Shown here: in pieces, positions 36,234-45,867 of the stretch
How positions within the stretch are numbered: the stretch's first letter is position 1
How the letters are laid out: the number at the start of each line of letters is the position of its first letter
Assembly (NCBI GenBank): GCA_958296165.1
Contig: OY282447.1
Coordinates: forward strand, 3,162,001-3,226,000
Source: an uncultured Pseudomonadales bacterium
Lineage (GTDB): Bacteria; Pseudomonadota; Gammaproteobacteria; Pseudomonadales; Azotimanducaceae
Reading direction: 5' to 3'
DNA: 64,000 nucleotides
Program-made: the position numbers and the translations under genes
Notes under the pieces: model-generated
Told to the model about the DNA's origin: nothing
The model's database searches: none
The model's input: the letters and a program-made list of their open reading frames with translations, nothing else

Positions 36234-38177
36234 TTAGCCGCCGTCCTTCTTGTCCTTCACTTCCTCGAACTCCGCCTCCACCGCATCGTCTGCGGCGGCC
36301 GAATCCGCATTGCCAGCATTCGCGCCGGCATCCCCCTGGTTCTCGCCAGCGGCGTTCTCGGCTTGGTCAGCGTACATCTTTTGCGCCACGCTTGTCGTAG
36401 CGGTCGTCAACGCCTGCATCTTCGCTTCGATATCTGCCTTGTCGTCGCGTTGGAGGGCCTGCTCTAGATCCTTGGCGGCGCTCTCGACTGCCTGCTTCTC
36501 GTCGTCGGTCGCCTTGTCGCCGGCGTCCGCCACCATCTTGCGGGCCGAATGCACCAGGCCGTCTGCCTGGTTGCGCAAGCTGGCCATCTCCTCGAAGCGG
36601 GCGTCCTCCTCGGCGTGCGCCTCGGCTTCGCGCACCATCTTTTCGATCTCATCCTCGGCGAGGCCGCTCGACGCCTTGATGACGATGGACTGCTCCTTGC
36701 CCGTGGCCTTGTCTTTGGCCGAGACGTTCAAGATGCCGTTGGCGTCGATGTCGAAGCTCACCTCGATTTGCGGCACGCCGCGCGGCGCGGGCGGAATGTC
36801 GGTGAGGTCGAAGCGGCCTAGCGCCTTGTTCTGCGCCGCTTGCTTGCGCTCGCCCTGCAGCACATGGATGGTCACCGCGGTTTGATGGTCGTCGGCGGTG
36901 GAATACACCTGCTGCTTCTTGGCTGGGATGGTGGTGTTCTTCTCGATCAGCACGTTCATCACCCCGCCCAAGGTCTCGATGCCGAGCGAGAGGGGCGTTA
37001 CGTCTAGGAGCAGGACGTCCTTCACGTCACCGGAGAGCACCGCCGCTTGGATGCCCGCGCCCACGGCCACGGCTTCGTCCGGATTCACGTCCTTGCGCGG
37101 TTCCTTGGCGAAGAACGCGGCCACTTTCTCCTGCACCAGCGGCATGCGGGTCTGGCCGCCCACCAAGATGACCTCGTCGATGTCGCCGACGCGCAAGCTG
37201 GCATCTGTGAGCGCGGTCCGGCACGGCCCGATCGTGCGCTCGACCAGATCTTCCACTAGCGCTTCGATCTTGGCTCGGGTGAGCTTCATCACCAAGTGCT
37301 TGGGGCCGGTGTTGTCGGCGGTGATGTAGGGCAGGTTCACCTCCGTCTGCGTGCTGGAGGAAAGCTCGATCTTGGCCTTCTCGGCCGCTTCCTTGAGGCG
37401 CTGCAGAGCGATGGGATCGTTGTTCAGGTCGAACCCGTGCTCGCCTTTGAACTCATCCACCAAGTATTCGATGATCTTGAGGTCGAAATCCTCGCCGCCG
37501 AGGAAGGTGTCGCCGTTGGTGGAGAGCACCTCGAATTGATGCTCGCCGTCCACTTCGGCGATCTCGATGATGGAGATGTCGAAGGTTCCGCCGCCCAAGT
37601 CGAACACCGCGATCTTCGAATCGCCGCGCTGCTTGTCCATGCCGTAGGCGAGCGCTGCGGCCGTGGGCTCGTTGATGATGCGCCGCACGTCGAGCCCGGC
37701 GATCTTGCCGGCGTCTTTGGTGGCTTGACGCTGCGAATCGTCGAAGTAGGCCGGCACTGTGATCACCGCTTCGCCGACTGCTTCGCCCAAGTACTCCTCG
37801 GCGGTTTTCTTCATCTTCTTCAGCACTTCCGCCGAAACCTGCGGCGGCGCGAGCTGATCGCCGTTGGCTTCCACCCAGGCGTCGCCATTCTTAGCCGGCA
37901 CGATGTTGTAGGGCACCATCGAGAGGTCGCGCTGCACTACGTTGTCGGCGAACTTGCGGCCGATGAGGCGCTTCACCGCGAACAGGGTGTTGGCCGGGTT
38001 CGTCACCGCTTGGCGCTTGGCGCTCTGGCCTACGAGCGTCTCGCCATCGGTGAACGCGACGATGGAGGGCGTGGTGCGGTCGCCCTCGGAGTTCTCGATG
38101 ACGCGCGGCTCTCGCCCGTCCATCACGGCCACGCACGAATTCGTAGTGCCGAGGTCGATGCCGATGATCTTTGCCAT
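36234..38177 (-). CDS. dnaK: Chaperone protein DnaK (Hsp70)
   Basis: 647 residues, with AGAGGGA before the ATG. N-terminal phosphate loop [33 protein letters not shown], phosphate-2 loop [12 protein letters not shown] and [10 protein letters not shown] are all intact. The substrate-binding domain follows, with an acidic tail close to the usual EEVKD ([12 protein letters not shown]). It is the ATP-dependent holdase/foldase acting with DnaJ and GrpE. Gene order grpE-dnaK-dnaJ is conserved. Regulation is presumably by HrcA and/or sigma-32. Confidence 0.98.
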   Translation of the reverse strand: MAKIIGIDLGTTNSCVAVMDGREPRVIENSEGDRTTPSIVAFTDGETLVGQSAKRQAVTNPANTLFAVKRLIGRKFADNVVQRDLSMVPYNIVPAKNGDAWVEANGDQLAPPQVSAEVLKKMKKTAEEYLGEAVGEAVITVPAYFDDSQRQATKDAGKIAGLDVRRIINEPTAAALAYGMDKQRGDSKIAVFDLGGGTFDISIIEIAEVDGEHQFEVLSTNGDTFLGGEDFDLKIIEYLVDEFKGEHGFDLNNDPIALQRLKEAAEKAKIELSSSTQTEVNLPYITADNTGPKHLVMKLTRAKIEALVEDLVERTIGPCRTALTDASLRVGDIDEVILVGGQTRMPLVQEKVAAFFAKEPRKDVNPDEAVAVGAGIQAAVLSGDVKDVLLLDVTPLSLGIETLGGVMNVLIEKNTTIPAKKQQVYSTADDHQTAVTIHVLQGERKQAAQNKALGRFDLTDIPPAPRGVPQIEVSFDIDANGILNVSAKDKATGKEQSIVIKASSGLAEDEIEKMVREAEAHAEEDARFEEMASLRNQADGLVHSARKMVADAGDKATDDEKQAVESAAKDLEQALQRDDKADIEAKMQALTTATTSVAQKMYADQAENAAGENQGDAGANAGNADSAAADDAVEAEFEEVKDKKDGG

Positions 38178-38260
38178 GGTTCCCTCTTGGATGCTTGTCT
38201 CGGTTGGTGACGTGCCGGTAAGTCGGCTAGCGTCTTAGATGGGGCGCAAACGGCGGCGAT

Positions 38261-38875
38261 TCAAGCGCCGTCGTCGTCTGCTTCGGCTGCCGGTTGGCCG
38301 CCTGAGGCTGGTTGCTTGGCGACGATGACGCGGGCCGGGCGGGCCAGTCGGCCGTTTACCGTGTAGCCCTTTTGGAACACCTCGATCACCGAGCCCGGTT
38401 CCGCGCCGGCGTTCTCGATCATGCTCATGGCCTCGTGCAAATTGGGATCGAAGGGCGCGCCGATGGGATCCTCCACGGCGATGCCTTGGCGCTCCATCGC
38501 TTCCATGAGCAGCTTGAGGGACAGCCGGATGCCCTCGGCATCGGCCTCGCTTGCCGCGTCGGCGGCGCGTTCGAAGCCATCCACCGCCGGCAGCAGGTCT
38601 GCCACGAACCTCTCCAAGGCGAATTTGTGCGCGTTCTCGATGCTGCGTTCAGATCGCCGGCGCACGTTCTCGGCTTCGGCCGCCGCGCGCAGGGCGCGAT
38701 CCTTCTGCGCTTCTGCCTCGGCTTGCGCTTGCTCCAAGGCGTCGCGTAGCGATGCGATGGTGTTGGCGGTGGATTCCTCGGCATCGTTCGGCTGGCCATC
38801 TTCCGCTTGCGCGGCTGGCTCGGCTGGCGACGTCGGCGCGATCTCTTCGCTCTCACACTTGGCTTCGCTCGCCAT
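38261..38875 (-). CDS. grpE: Nucleotide exchange factor GrpE
   Basis: 204 residues from the ATG at 38875. A TTG at 38935 would add 20 residues but has no better signal. An acidic, low-complexity N-terminus (APTSPAEPAAQAEDGQ) is followed by a long coiled coil (LRDALEQAQAEAEAQKDRALRAAAEAENVR, trimmed in sense) and the C-terminal beta domain with DPNLHEAMSMIEN and VFQKGYTVNGRLARPARVIV. It releases ADP from DnaK. It lies between hrcA (79 bases) and dnaK (83 bases). Confidence 0.93.
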   Translation of the reverse strand: MASEAKCESEEIAPTSPAEPAAQAEDGQPNDAEESTANTIASLRDALEQAQAEAEAQKDRALRAAAEAENVRRRSERSIENAHKFALERFVADLLPAVDGFERAADAASEADAEGIRLSLKLLMEAMERQGIAVEDPIGAPFDPNLHEAMSMIENAGAEPGSVIEVFQKGYTVNGRLARPARVIVAKQPASGGQPAAEADDDGA

Positions 38876-38954
38876 GCACGCCCGCTGTTGCTGTGGTTCG
38901 ACGCAGCTATATGGCGTCTGGCGGGAGAGTTTCAACCCATGCGCTGTCGGCTCG

Positions 38955-40031
38955 CTACGGCGATGTGTGCATGGGCAGGCGTGGCTGATCGTAGTCGATG
39001 GCTGCGCCGAGCAGCCGCGCCGTCACGTCCACCACGGGGATGACCTTCTCATAGGCCATCCGAGTGGGCCCCACCACGCCTAGCACGCCGGCCGTGCGCC
39101 CGCTCACTTGGTAGCGGGCGGTCACCAAGCTGTAGTCGTCAAGCGGCCTGTAGCCGGATTCCTCGCCGATGAACAGCTGGATGCCTTCGCTGCTCAAGCA
39201 GCGATCCAAGAGGTGCACGATGGCGCCCTTGCGGGCGAAGGCGTCGAACAGTTCGCGCACGTCTTCTACGCTGGCGAGCGATTCCACCAGATTGGATTCG
39301 CCGGACACCACGTAGTCCGGGTCGCCGTCCTCGTCGTCGGCGAAGGCTTTGGATGCCACGTCGAGCGTGGTCTGCATCATTGCGTCGAGGCGGTCCTTGT
39401 CTTCGCGCATGCTGGCCAGCACGCCGGCGCGAATCGCGGCGAGGGGCTGTCCGGCGAACTCCCGGTTGAGATAGTTGGCGGCCTGCACCAGTTCGGTCTC
39501 GCCGTACTCGCGCTCGGTGTGGATCACGCGGTTTTGCACTTCGCGCTCGTTCACCACCAGGATCACCAGTACGCGGTCGCCGGCAAGCGGCAGGAACTCC
39601 ACCTGTCGCAGCGCCACCTGCTGCTGGCGCGGAATCGTCACCAAGCCGGCCATGCGGGTCACGCGGGAGAGCAGGCTGGAGGCGGCTTCGATGAGTTGGT
39701 TGCGCGTCATGTCTGGGTTCAGGCTGCCGCGCAACTCGCCGACGCGGCGGGCATCCATGGGTTGTACGGAGATCAGGCTGTCCACGAAGAATCGCAGACC
39801 TTGGTGGGTGGGTATCTTGCCAGCCGACGTGTGCGGGCTTGACACCAAGCCGCGCGCTTCCAAATCCGCCATGATGTTGCGTACCGTGGCCGAGCTCACG
39901 GTGATGTCCTTGGCGGACGCCAGCGTCTTCGAGGCTACTGGCACGCCCTCCGCCAAATAGTGCTCCACCAGCATCTTGAACAGCTGCTGGGCGCGTTCGC
40001 TGACTTCGAGCTTGGCCGGAGGCGCTTGCAT
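38955..40031 (-). CDS. hrcA: Heat-inducible transcription repressor HrcA
   Basis: 358 residues from the ATG at 40031, where the conserved LEVSERAQQLFKMLVEHYLAEG begins nine residues in. A longer frame to 40148 is rejected as it lacks a binding site and conservation. The N-terminal winged helix has DITVSSATVRNIMADLE and SSPHTSAGKIPTHQGLRFFV, both HrcA signatures. The C-terminal part is the dimerisation and inserted domain. HrcA normally binds CIRCE (TTAGCACTC-N9-GAGTGCTAA) upstream of its operon. I did not find a match in the 150 bases upstream. Confidence 0.93.
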   Translation of the reverse strand: MQAPPAKLEVSERAQQLFKMLVEHYLAEGVPVASKTLASAKDITVSSATVRNIMADLEARGLVSSPHTSAGKIPTHQGLRFFVDSLISVQPMDARRVGELRGSLNPDMTRNQLIEAASSLLSRVTRMAGLVTIPRQQQVALRQVEFLPLAGDRVLVILVVNEREVQNRVIHTEREYGETELVQAANYLNREFAGQPLAAIRAGVLASMREDKDRLDAMMQTTLDVASKAFADDEDGDPDYVVSGESNLVESLASVEDVRELFDAFARKGAIVHLLDRCLSSEGIQLFIGEESGYRPLDDYSLVTARYQVSGRTAGVLGVVGPTRMAYEKVIPVVDVTARLLGAAIDYDQPRLPMHTSP

Positions 40032-40174
40032 CGCCCGTACTCTACACCCATCGTGCCGCTCGCCACACGGCCACCCGCGCTGGCCAAGGTATGTATGGTC
40101 CGCACGTGAGTTGTCGGCGATGGCCAAGTAAGGTTCGGTTGCCGACATGTATTCGGCACGTTGGCCTTTGTTTG

Positions 40175-40536
40175 GGAGCGGCGCTCCTCGGCCTGGATGG
40201 TTCCGCGTGCGCCCGCCTCATCGATCGCCTCGAAGACGCCTCCCCGCACGGTCGCCCAATCCTGCGCTAGGCGCGCTAGCGCCTTCCGCGAACCTGCCGG
40301 CCCGCTCAGAACCGCGCGTGAGCGTGTTATGGCTCGGAATCCCGTTCGTAGGCGTCGGAAACCGCCGTAGCCAAGGCGCCAGGCGCAGCCGAAGTCCTCC
40401 ATCGCCGCACGTCCGCCCGCATCGAAAGCACCGCAATCGCGGCATTTCGTCCAAGTGGTGGCTGGCTTCAGCAGGCCTTGGCGTTGCCTCGCCGTGGGTC
40501 TTCAACTCCTTGAAAAATAGACAGAATCTCCTGCAT
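40175..40536 (-). pseudogene. ISAs1-family transposase N-terminal relic
   Basis: Leftward from the ATG at 40536 (AAGGAAGGAG upstream): MQEILSIFQGVEDPRRGNAK. The relic then continues through shifted frames with LDE, MEDFGCAW, NGIPSHNTLTR and KALARLAQDWATVRGGVFEAID. These match the N-terminal half of ISAs1 transposases, as in the relic at 1555-2285. Several frameshifts and loss of the C-terminal half make it dead. It fills the space between hrcA and the ISKra4-like element. Confidence 0.75.
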
Positions 40537-40631
40537 GCTCTCTCTCCTTCCTTGGGTCGAAACGTCATTTCTGCCTATGCTCTCTCCGTCGCAGTTCCCG
40601 CAATCGCCCCTGCTAGATAGCGTCTTCGCGT

Positions 40632-42251
40632 GGGTGTGCGACAAAACGTAGGTCGTTGAAACACAGAAGCGTGGGGTCGCCGATGGGTTGGCGAATGGGC
40701 GCGTTGGGGACGGCTGACGGGATGGAGAGCCAAGGCGGGCCTCGCTACTCTTGGAGTTTACGAAGCAGCCAAGGGCAAGGAGGCCCGGCCATGGCGACGA
40801 GGACTGTCGACGAGTTGGAGGGGAAACGCAAGCGCGAAGAGGAGCGCGAAGAGGCGCGCCGGGAACTGGACGCGGCGATGGCGCGTTTCGCGGCGGCGGA
40901 GCTTTCGTGTTCGGATGCCGGGACGGCGCCGGCGGCGCTGCTGGATCGCCGGCTGCGGACGGCGGCGCTGGAGTCGGCGCTGCGGGGTCTGCGGCTGGCG
41001 TACGGGAAGGACGACGCGGAGCCGGGGCCGTGTCCGGGCTGCGGCGGCGTTTCGCGGCTGTGCCGGCGCGAGCGGTCGGCGGTGGACACGGCGCTGGGCC
41101 GGGTGTCGATGGAGATGGCGCGGCGGTCGTGCCGGTCGTGCGGTCGCAGCTGGCGTCCGCGCCAGCGGCTGCTGGGCATCGAAGGATCGATGACGCCGAC
41201 GGCGCGGCGCCTGGCGAGCCGGGCGGGTCTGGAGACGAGCTACGCGAAGGCGGACGGGCTGCTGCGCGAGCTGTCGGAACTGCGCTTCGGCGCGAAGCGC
41301 ATCGAGCGGGCGACGCAGGCGGCGGGCGCGGATCTGGAGGCGTGGCGGTCGGAGGAGCCGGTCGGCGCCGGCGGCGTTTCGCTGTCGAGCGAGGCGTCGA
41401 AGCCGGGCCGGAAGCTGTGCTGCGCGCTGGACGGGACGGGCGTGCCGGCGCTGCCGAAGGAGACGGCGGGCCGTGCCGGCAAGAACGGCGCGAAGCCGTC
41501 GGGTTCGCCGCGGGCGGGCACGCGCGAGGCGAAGGTGGGCGTTCTGTGGGTGTCCGAGACGGACGACGAGGGGCGCGCGCGCATGGTCGAGGGCGCGGCG
41601 GTTCTGTTCGGCGGCATCGAGAGCGCGGCGGAGACGCCCGGCGAGGAGTCGGCGTTCGAGCGGCGGCTGCTGCGCGAACTGGCGGCCGCGGGCTGCGCGC
41701 CGCAGGACGTGGACGTGTGCGTCGGCGACGGCGCCGAATGGATCCGGCGGCTGTTCGACGACTGGTTCCCCGACGCCGACAAGATCGTCGACTCCTGCCA
41801 CGCCGCGGAATGCCTCTGGGCGGCGGCGCGGGCCCGCCACGACGCCGGCGACCTGGCCGAGGCGTGGGCGAAGAAGCTGTGCGGAATGCCCAGGCGGGCC
41901 GCCTCGACGACGTGCTGGCCGACCTGCGGCGGCGCGGCGGCGACGTCGAGGAATGCCGCCGGGCGGTCGGCTACCTTGCCGAACGGCGCGACCGGATGCG
42001 CTACGACAAGCACCTCGCCGCCGGCCTGCCGATCGGTTCGGGGATCGTCGAGGCGGGCTGCAAGAACATCGTCGGCCGCCGCATGAAATGCGCCGGCATG
42101 CGCTGGAGCGTCGACGGCGCCAATCCCGTGCTCTGGCTGCGCTGCGCCTGGCTCGGCGGCTGGCTCGACGACTACTGGGACGGCCGCGTCGCCCAACTCG
42201 CCGCATAAGAACGCCGCGAGTGATCACTGACCTACGATTTGTCGCACACCC
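40632..42251 (+). mobile_element. Complete ISKra4-family insertion sequence, 1620 bp
   Basis: Both ends are visible: left GGGTGTGCGACAAAACGTAG (40632 onward) and right, as its inverted complement, GGGTGTGCGACAAATCGTAG (42251 downward), imperfect inverted repeats of about 32 bp. The element is flanked by a perfect 9-bp direct repeat, TCTTCGCGT, at 40623-40631 and 42252-42260, which is the target duplication. One transposase gene occupies most of it. Intact ends and target duplication indicate a fairly recent insertion, just upstream of the helicase gene. Confidence 0.88.
40791..42208 (+). CDS. ISKra4-family transposase, split by a -1 frame change
   Basis: From the ATG at 40791 (AAGGAGG nearby upstream) the frame encodes a coiled N-terminus, a zinc ribbon (CPGCGG ... 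CRSCGR) and the catalytic domain start (CCALDGTGVP, VCVGDGAEWIRRLF, DSCHAAECLW). At about 41880 the homology moves to the -1 frame (NAQAGRLDDVLADLRRRGGD) and continues with GSGIVEAGCKNIVGRRMKC to 42208. The DDE residues are therefore split. It could be programmed -1 frameshifting or a mutation. I see no classic slippery heptamer at the junction, which favours mutation or sequencing error. About 470 residues if joined. Confidence 0.8.
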
Positions 42252-42326
42252 TCTTCGCGTTGCCGCAGTGAACCGTACGGCCTATGCTGTTCGTCCGACC
42301 ACCACCCAAGCGGCTTTACTGTGGCC

Positions 42327-44450
42327 ATGGACATCGTACAGGGAACGAGCCAAAAGCCCGCTGCGAGCCGTGCGATGGTGGAAGCTCTGGAGGATGCGCC
42401 GAACTTGGCCGGCCGGATGTTCATTGGCTTTCCCATCATACCAACGGCAACGGGCCGCCAAGCTGTTGATGCCTTGTGGCTCTCGGAGGAGAAAGGCATC
42501 GTCATCTTCGACCTCGTGGAAGGCGAGCTTGAGAACTACCAAGATCGCCAGGACGACGCGGCCAACGCAATTGACGGACGCCTGCGCCTTGACCGGCGCC
42601 TCGTCGACCGTCGAGATCTGCGCGTTCCTATTCATACGCTGTCCTTCGCCCCTCAATGCACAGTCAGGGGTGAAGACGGCTACCTAGTCACCGACAGGGC
42701 CTCCCTCGCCGTTGAACTTGCAAACCTCGCGAACTGGGAGAACGCCCGACCAGACGTATTCAAGGCTGCTCTGTCGACGATAGAGAACGTCTCCACGATT
42801 CGTCGGTCCGCCAGTGCTCGCACTCCCACCGCAGGCAGAGGTGCCATAGTCAAGCGGCTGGAGGACGCTATCGCCACGCTCGATCCTTGGCAAAGCAGGG
42901 CAGTCGTCGAGACCATTGATGGCGTTCAGCGCATTCGTGGCCTCGCCGGCTCTGGTAAGACCATCGTGTTGGCGCTCAAGGCGGCCTATCTCCACACTCT
43001 TCATCCGGAGTGGCGCATCGCCATCACCTTCCACACACGCTCGCTGAAAGGCGCATTCGAACGGCTCGTGCGCGACTTCCACATTCGCTATGCGGGTGAA
43101 GAGCCTGATTGGTCGTGCCTTGAAGTGGTCAATGCATGGGGCACCCCTAGCGGGCCCGGCATCTATAGCGAGTTTTGCCGCCGACATAGACTAGACTGCT
43201 TGGACTTTCGTGCCGCAGAACGCATCTCTCGAAAGGACCCCTTTGCCGGTGCATGTGCAAGGGCGCTTGCCGCTGTGACTAATTCCGAGGGCATCTACGA
43301 TGCAATACTCGTCGATGAGGCCCAGGATCTATCCCCTTCCTTCCTGCGGCTTTGCTATTCCTTCCTCAAGAAGCCAAGACGACTTGTCTATGCCTACGAC
43401 GAACTGCAGCGGTTGTCCGGAGAGTTCATGCCATCGCCCGAAAAGCTATTTGGCAGCAAAGCAAATGGCCAGCCGCGAGTTCGCCTGAGAGGTCGACAAG
43501 ACGTCGTTCTGCGCACTTGCTACCGGAACTCCCGGCCGATTCTAGTCACGGCCCACGCCATTGGCTTTGGCATCTATCGCCACCCGCCGAAAGCCAGACC
43601 TAGCCCTAGTCGGACCGGCTTGGTACAAATGTTCGACCAGGCCAGCTTGTGGCGAGACGTGGGCTACAGCGTCAAGGAAGGAGAGCTCGCAGATGGCCAA
43701 GCGGTGTTGCTGCAGCGCGATTCGTCTGCTAGTCCGGCCTTCCTTGAGGAACACTCCTCGGTCGAAGACCTCGTTCAGTTTCATGTATTTGACAACGACG
43801 AGGAACAGGCGCAGTGGATCATAGCCGAAATCGACGGCAACTTGCGTCAGGACGGGTTGCGCCACGAAGACATCGTCGTCATCAATCCTGACCCGAGGAC
43901 GACGCGGAGGAAGGTCGGCTCGATTCGCAGTGGTCTGCTCAAGCGTGGAATAGATTGCCACCTTGCCGGCGTCGACACCAGCCGAGACACTTTCTTTGTC
44001 ACAGATCATGCTTCCGTCACGCTCACTGGGGTTTATCGAGCCAAAGGCAATGAAGCTGCGATGGTCTATATCGTCAACGCGGAGGCCGGCGTGACGGGAA
44101 CTTACGATGTCGCTAGTGTGCGCAATCGCCTATTCACTGCCATTACACGGAGTAAGGCTTGGGTTCGGATCGCCGGCGTTGGCCCGGCCATGGAAAAACT
44201 CAAGCGGGAGTATGAGCAGCTAGTAAAGAATGACTTTGAGCTTCGTTTCCGCCATCCGACGGCCAACGAACGGGCAGAGATTCGTACTGTTCATCGCGAC
44301 CTTTCCCCACAGGAGAGAGAAAAACAGCGCCGAAGGAACACTGACTTGAAAGAGCTCATACGGGACTTGAAGCGCGGCGACTGCAGAATCGACGACATAG
44401 AGCCCAACATACGGGAGCAGTTGCTGCGCATGTTAAGCGAAGAGCCATGA
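42327..44450 (+). CDS. Superfamily 1 (UvrD-like) helicase, probable defence gene
   Basis: 707 residues from the ATG at 42327 (GTG at 42321 also possible). Residues about 40-110 resemble a nuclease-related lead domain (AVDALWLSEEKGIVIFDLVEG). Helicase motif I is RGLAGSGKTIVLALK, motif II ILVDEAQDLSPSFL, motif III VYAYDELQRLSG, motif V TGVYRAKGNEAAMVYIV and motif VI NRLFTAITRSKAWVRIAG. All are intact. Its GC content is lower than that of core genes. The partner downstream is a broken DUF2290 gene, and helicase plus DUF2290 pairs are recurrent in defence islands. An ISKra4-like element sits 75 bases upstream and may have disconnected its promoter. Confidence 0.8.
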   Translation: MDIVQGTSQKPAASRAMVEALEDAPNLAGRMFIGFPIIPTATGRQAVDALWLSEEKGIVIFDLVEGELENYQDRQDDAANAIDGRLRLDRRLVDRRDLRVPIHTLSFAPQCTVRGEDGYLVTDRASLAVELANLANWENARPDVFKAALSTIENVSTIRRSASARTPTAGRGAIVKRLEDAIATLDPWQSRAVVETIDGVQRIRGLAGSGKTIVLALKAAYLHTLHPEWRIAITFHTRSLKGAFERLVRDFHIRYAGEEPDWSCLEVVNAWGTPSGPGIYSEFCRRHRLDCLDFRAAERISRKDPFAGACARALAAVTNSEGIYDAILVDEAQDLSPSFLRLCYSFLKKPRRLVYAYDELQRLSGEFMPSPEKLFGSKANGQPRVRLRGRQDVVLRTCYRNSRPILVTAHAIGFGIYRHPPKARPSPSRTGLVQMFDQASLWRDVGYSVKEGELADGQAVLLQRDSSASPAFLEEHSSVEDLVQFHVFDNDEEQAQWIIAEIDGNLRQDGLRHEDIVVINPDPRTTRRKVGSIRSGLLKRGIDCHLAGVDTSRDTFFVTDHASVTLTGVYRAKGNEAAMVYIVNAEAGVTGTYDVASVRNRLFTAITRSKAWVRIAGVGPAMEKLKREYEQLVKNDFELRFRHPTANERAEIRTVHRDLSPQEREKQRRRNTDLKELIRDLKRGDCRIDDIEPNIREQLLRMLSEEP

Positions 44451-44544
44451 CACCGCGTGCCGCGCACACGCAGATCAAACGGATCTTGGTGCATTTGGCC
44501 AAGGTTGGGCTGTCCGCTCAAGTATCCCCTCATTTTTCGACGAC

Positions 44545-45335
44545 CTAAATGATGCCGAATACGTTTCGGAAGACGCGTTGCTCCAAAAGAAGTTCCTCGA
44601 ACTGTTCGAGCAACGGTCGCAAACGCTCGTCCGGCCAGTTGGGAATGTGGCCGTACAACATCACTCCCTGGCGGAACAGCGAATGCGTCCGCCGCTTGAC
44701 GGTGTTCGTCTTCAGCCAGCGGTCGTAGCCGAGCCGTTCGCCAGCCGCGCCCAGCAGCGTCAGCAGGGCCAGCGCCATCGCCCCGATCAGCAGCATCCGG
44801 TCGCGCCGGTCGGCGCGACCCACCCGCGCCTCCTTCAGGCCCATGCCGAAGCGCGGGTTCTTCACGTCCCGGAAGCTCGTCTCGATCCCCCGCCGTTTCG
44901 CGTACAGCGCCGCCATCGCCCGGGCGCTGCGCCGCTCGCTGGCCACCAGGCGCCAGGGCTCCTTCATGTCCCGGTCCTTCAGGCACGCCACCGTCGCCGC
45001 CTGCCAGCGGTGCGCGTCCGTCACCGCCGCATCGCGCAGCGTCCGCGCACGGCCGCCCGGCCCCACCCAGTCCGCCGCCTTGCGCTTCTCCCCCGACGCG
45101 CTCGTCACCAGACAGTCCCCGCGCAGCCGGATCACGCAGCCGAAGCCCAGTTCCCCAGAAACTCCAGCAGGCAGCAGTCCGCGAAGCCCCGGTCCGCCAG
45201 CACCGTCACCCGCGTCCGGCCCCCAACCACCTCCCACAGCCGCCGCAGCAGCGCGTCCTCGTGGTCGTTCCGCTTCCCCTTCAGCTCCGACGCCTCCACC
45301 GTCCGCCACATCAGCTGCTCGATGGTGCGCTGGTT
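44545..45335 (-). pseudogene. IS4-like transposase relic
   Basis: Leftward. The N-terminal remainder begins in one frame with SELKGKRNDHEDALLRRL and VTVLADRGFADCCLLEFL (the DRGF catalytic motif). After a G-run near 45153 it continues one frame off as LGFGCVIRLRGDCLVT, then RRGIETSFRDVKNPRFGMGL (the Y-(2)-R-(3)-E-(6)-K-like region) and KRRTHSLFRQGVMLYG, ending at 44545. One missing G would explain the frame change. The first third of the transposase is missing where it meets the DUF2290 sequence, so it is a truncated IS. Confidence 0.75.
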
Positions 45336-45758
45336 CAGATGGCCTATGCCTTTGATCGAAACGCCCTAGCAAAACACCGCTTGGCTTTTCTCACCTGTCC
45401 CTATCTGATGCGATTCGACGAAGATCCCGCACGCTACTTCAACGACGAGAGGTATACAGACATTCTGTCGCGGGAAGTCGACCCGATCAGCATCCGTTTC
45501 GACTACGACCATAGCGACAGCAGGCACAAGGACGTGCTGCACCCGAAGTCACACTTGACCATTGGCAGCTACGAACATTGTCGCGTGCCAGTCTCGTCGC
45601 CCTTGACACCACTTGGCTTCGTCGGGTTCGTACTGCGGAACTTCTACAGGACGGCCACGGACGACTTCGCTTCCGGCCTGCCTCGTGCGAGGGCTGTTTT
45701 CCCGACATCCATAACGGCAAAGGAAGAGGCGGTCATTCACGTCGTGGTACCACGGTAA
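45310..45758 (+). pseudogene. DUF2290 gene, 5' end destroyed by IS
   Basis: The open frame becomes recognisable at LLDGALVQMAYAFDRNALAK and runs through KHRLAFL, PISIRFDYD, HPKSHLTIGSYEHCRVPVSS and LTPLGFVGFVLRNFYRTA to 45758, matching the DUF2290 family to its C-terminus. Roughly the first 70 residues of the family are missing, replaced by the antisense IS4-like relic. It would have been the downstream partner of the helicase ending at 44450. Probably not expressed. Confidence 0.75.
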
Positions 45759-45867
45759 GCGGGCAAGGGCTTGCTTCGCGTCGACGGGAGCGACCCCCTA
45801 GGGCCTGATCTTCGCGACTCACCACGACCGGGCTGCAATGTCGGTAGCGGTGATGAGCGTTCTAGGC

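Noticed and set aside
37296-38210. 304-codon rightward frame opposite dnaK
   Set aside because: Antisense shadow of a highly conserved gene.
40656-40790. Upstream extension of the ISKra4 transposase frame
   Set aside because: It lies in the terminal repeat region; the ATG at 40791 after AAGGAGG is the better start.
40758-42227. 489-codon leftward frame opposite the transposase
   Set aside because: Arg-rich antisense frame with no domain; the element's sense-strand transposase explains the region.
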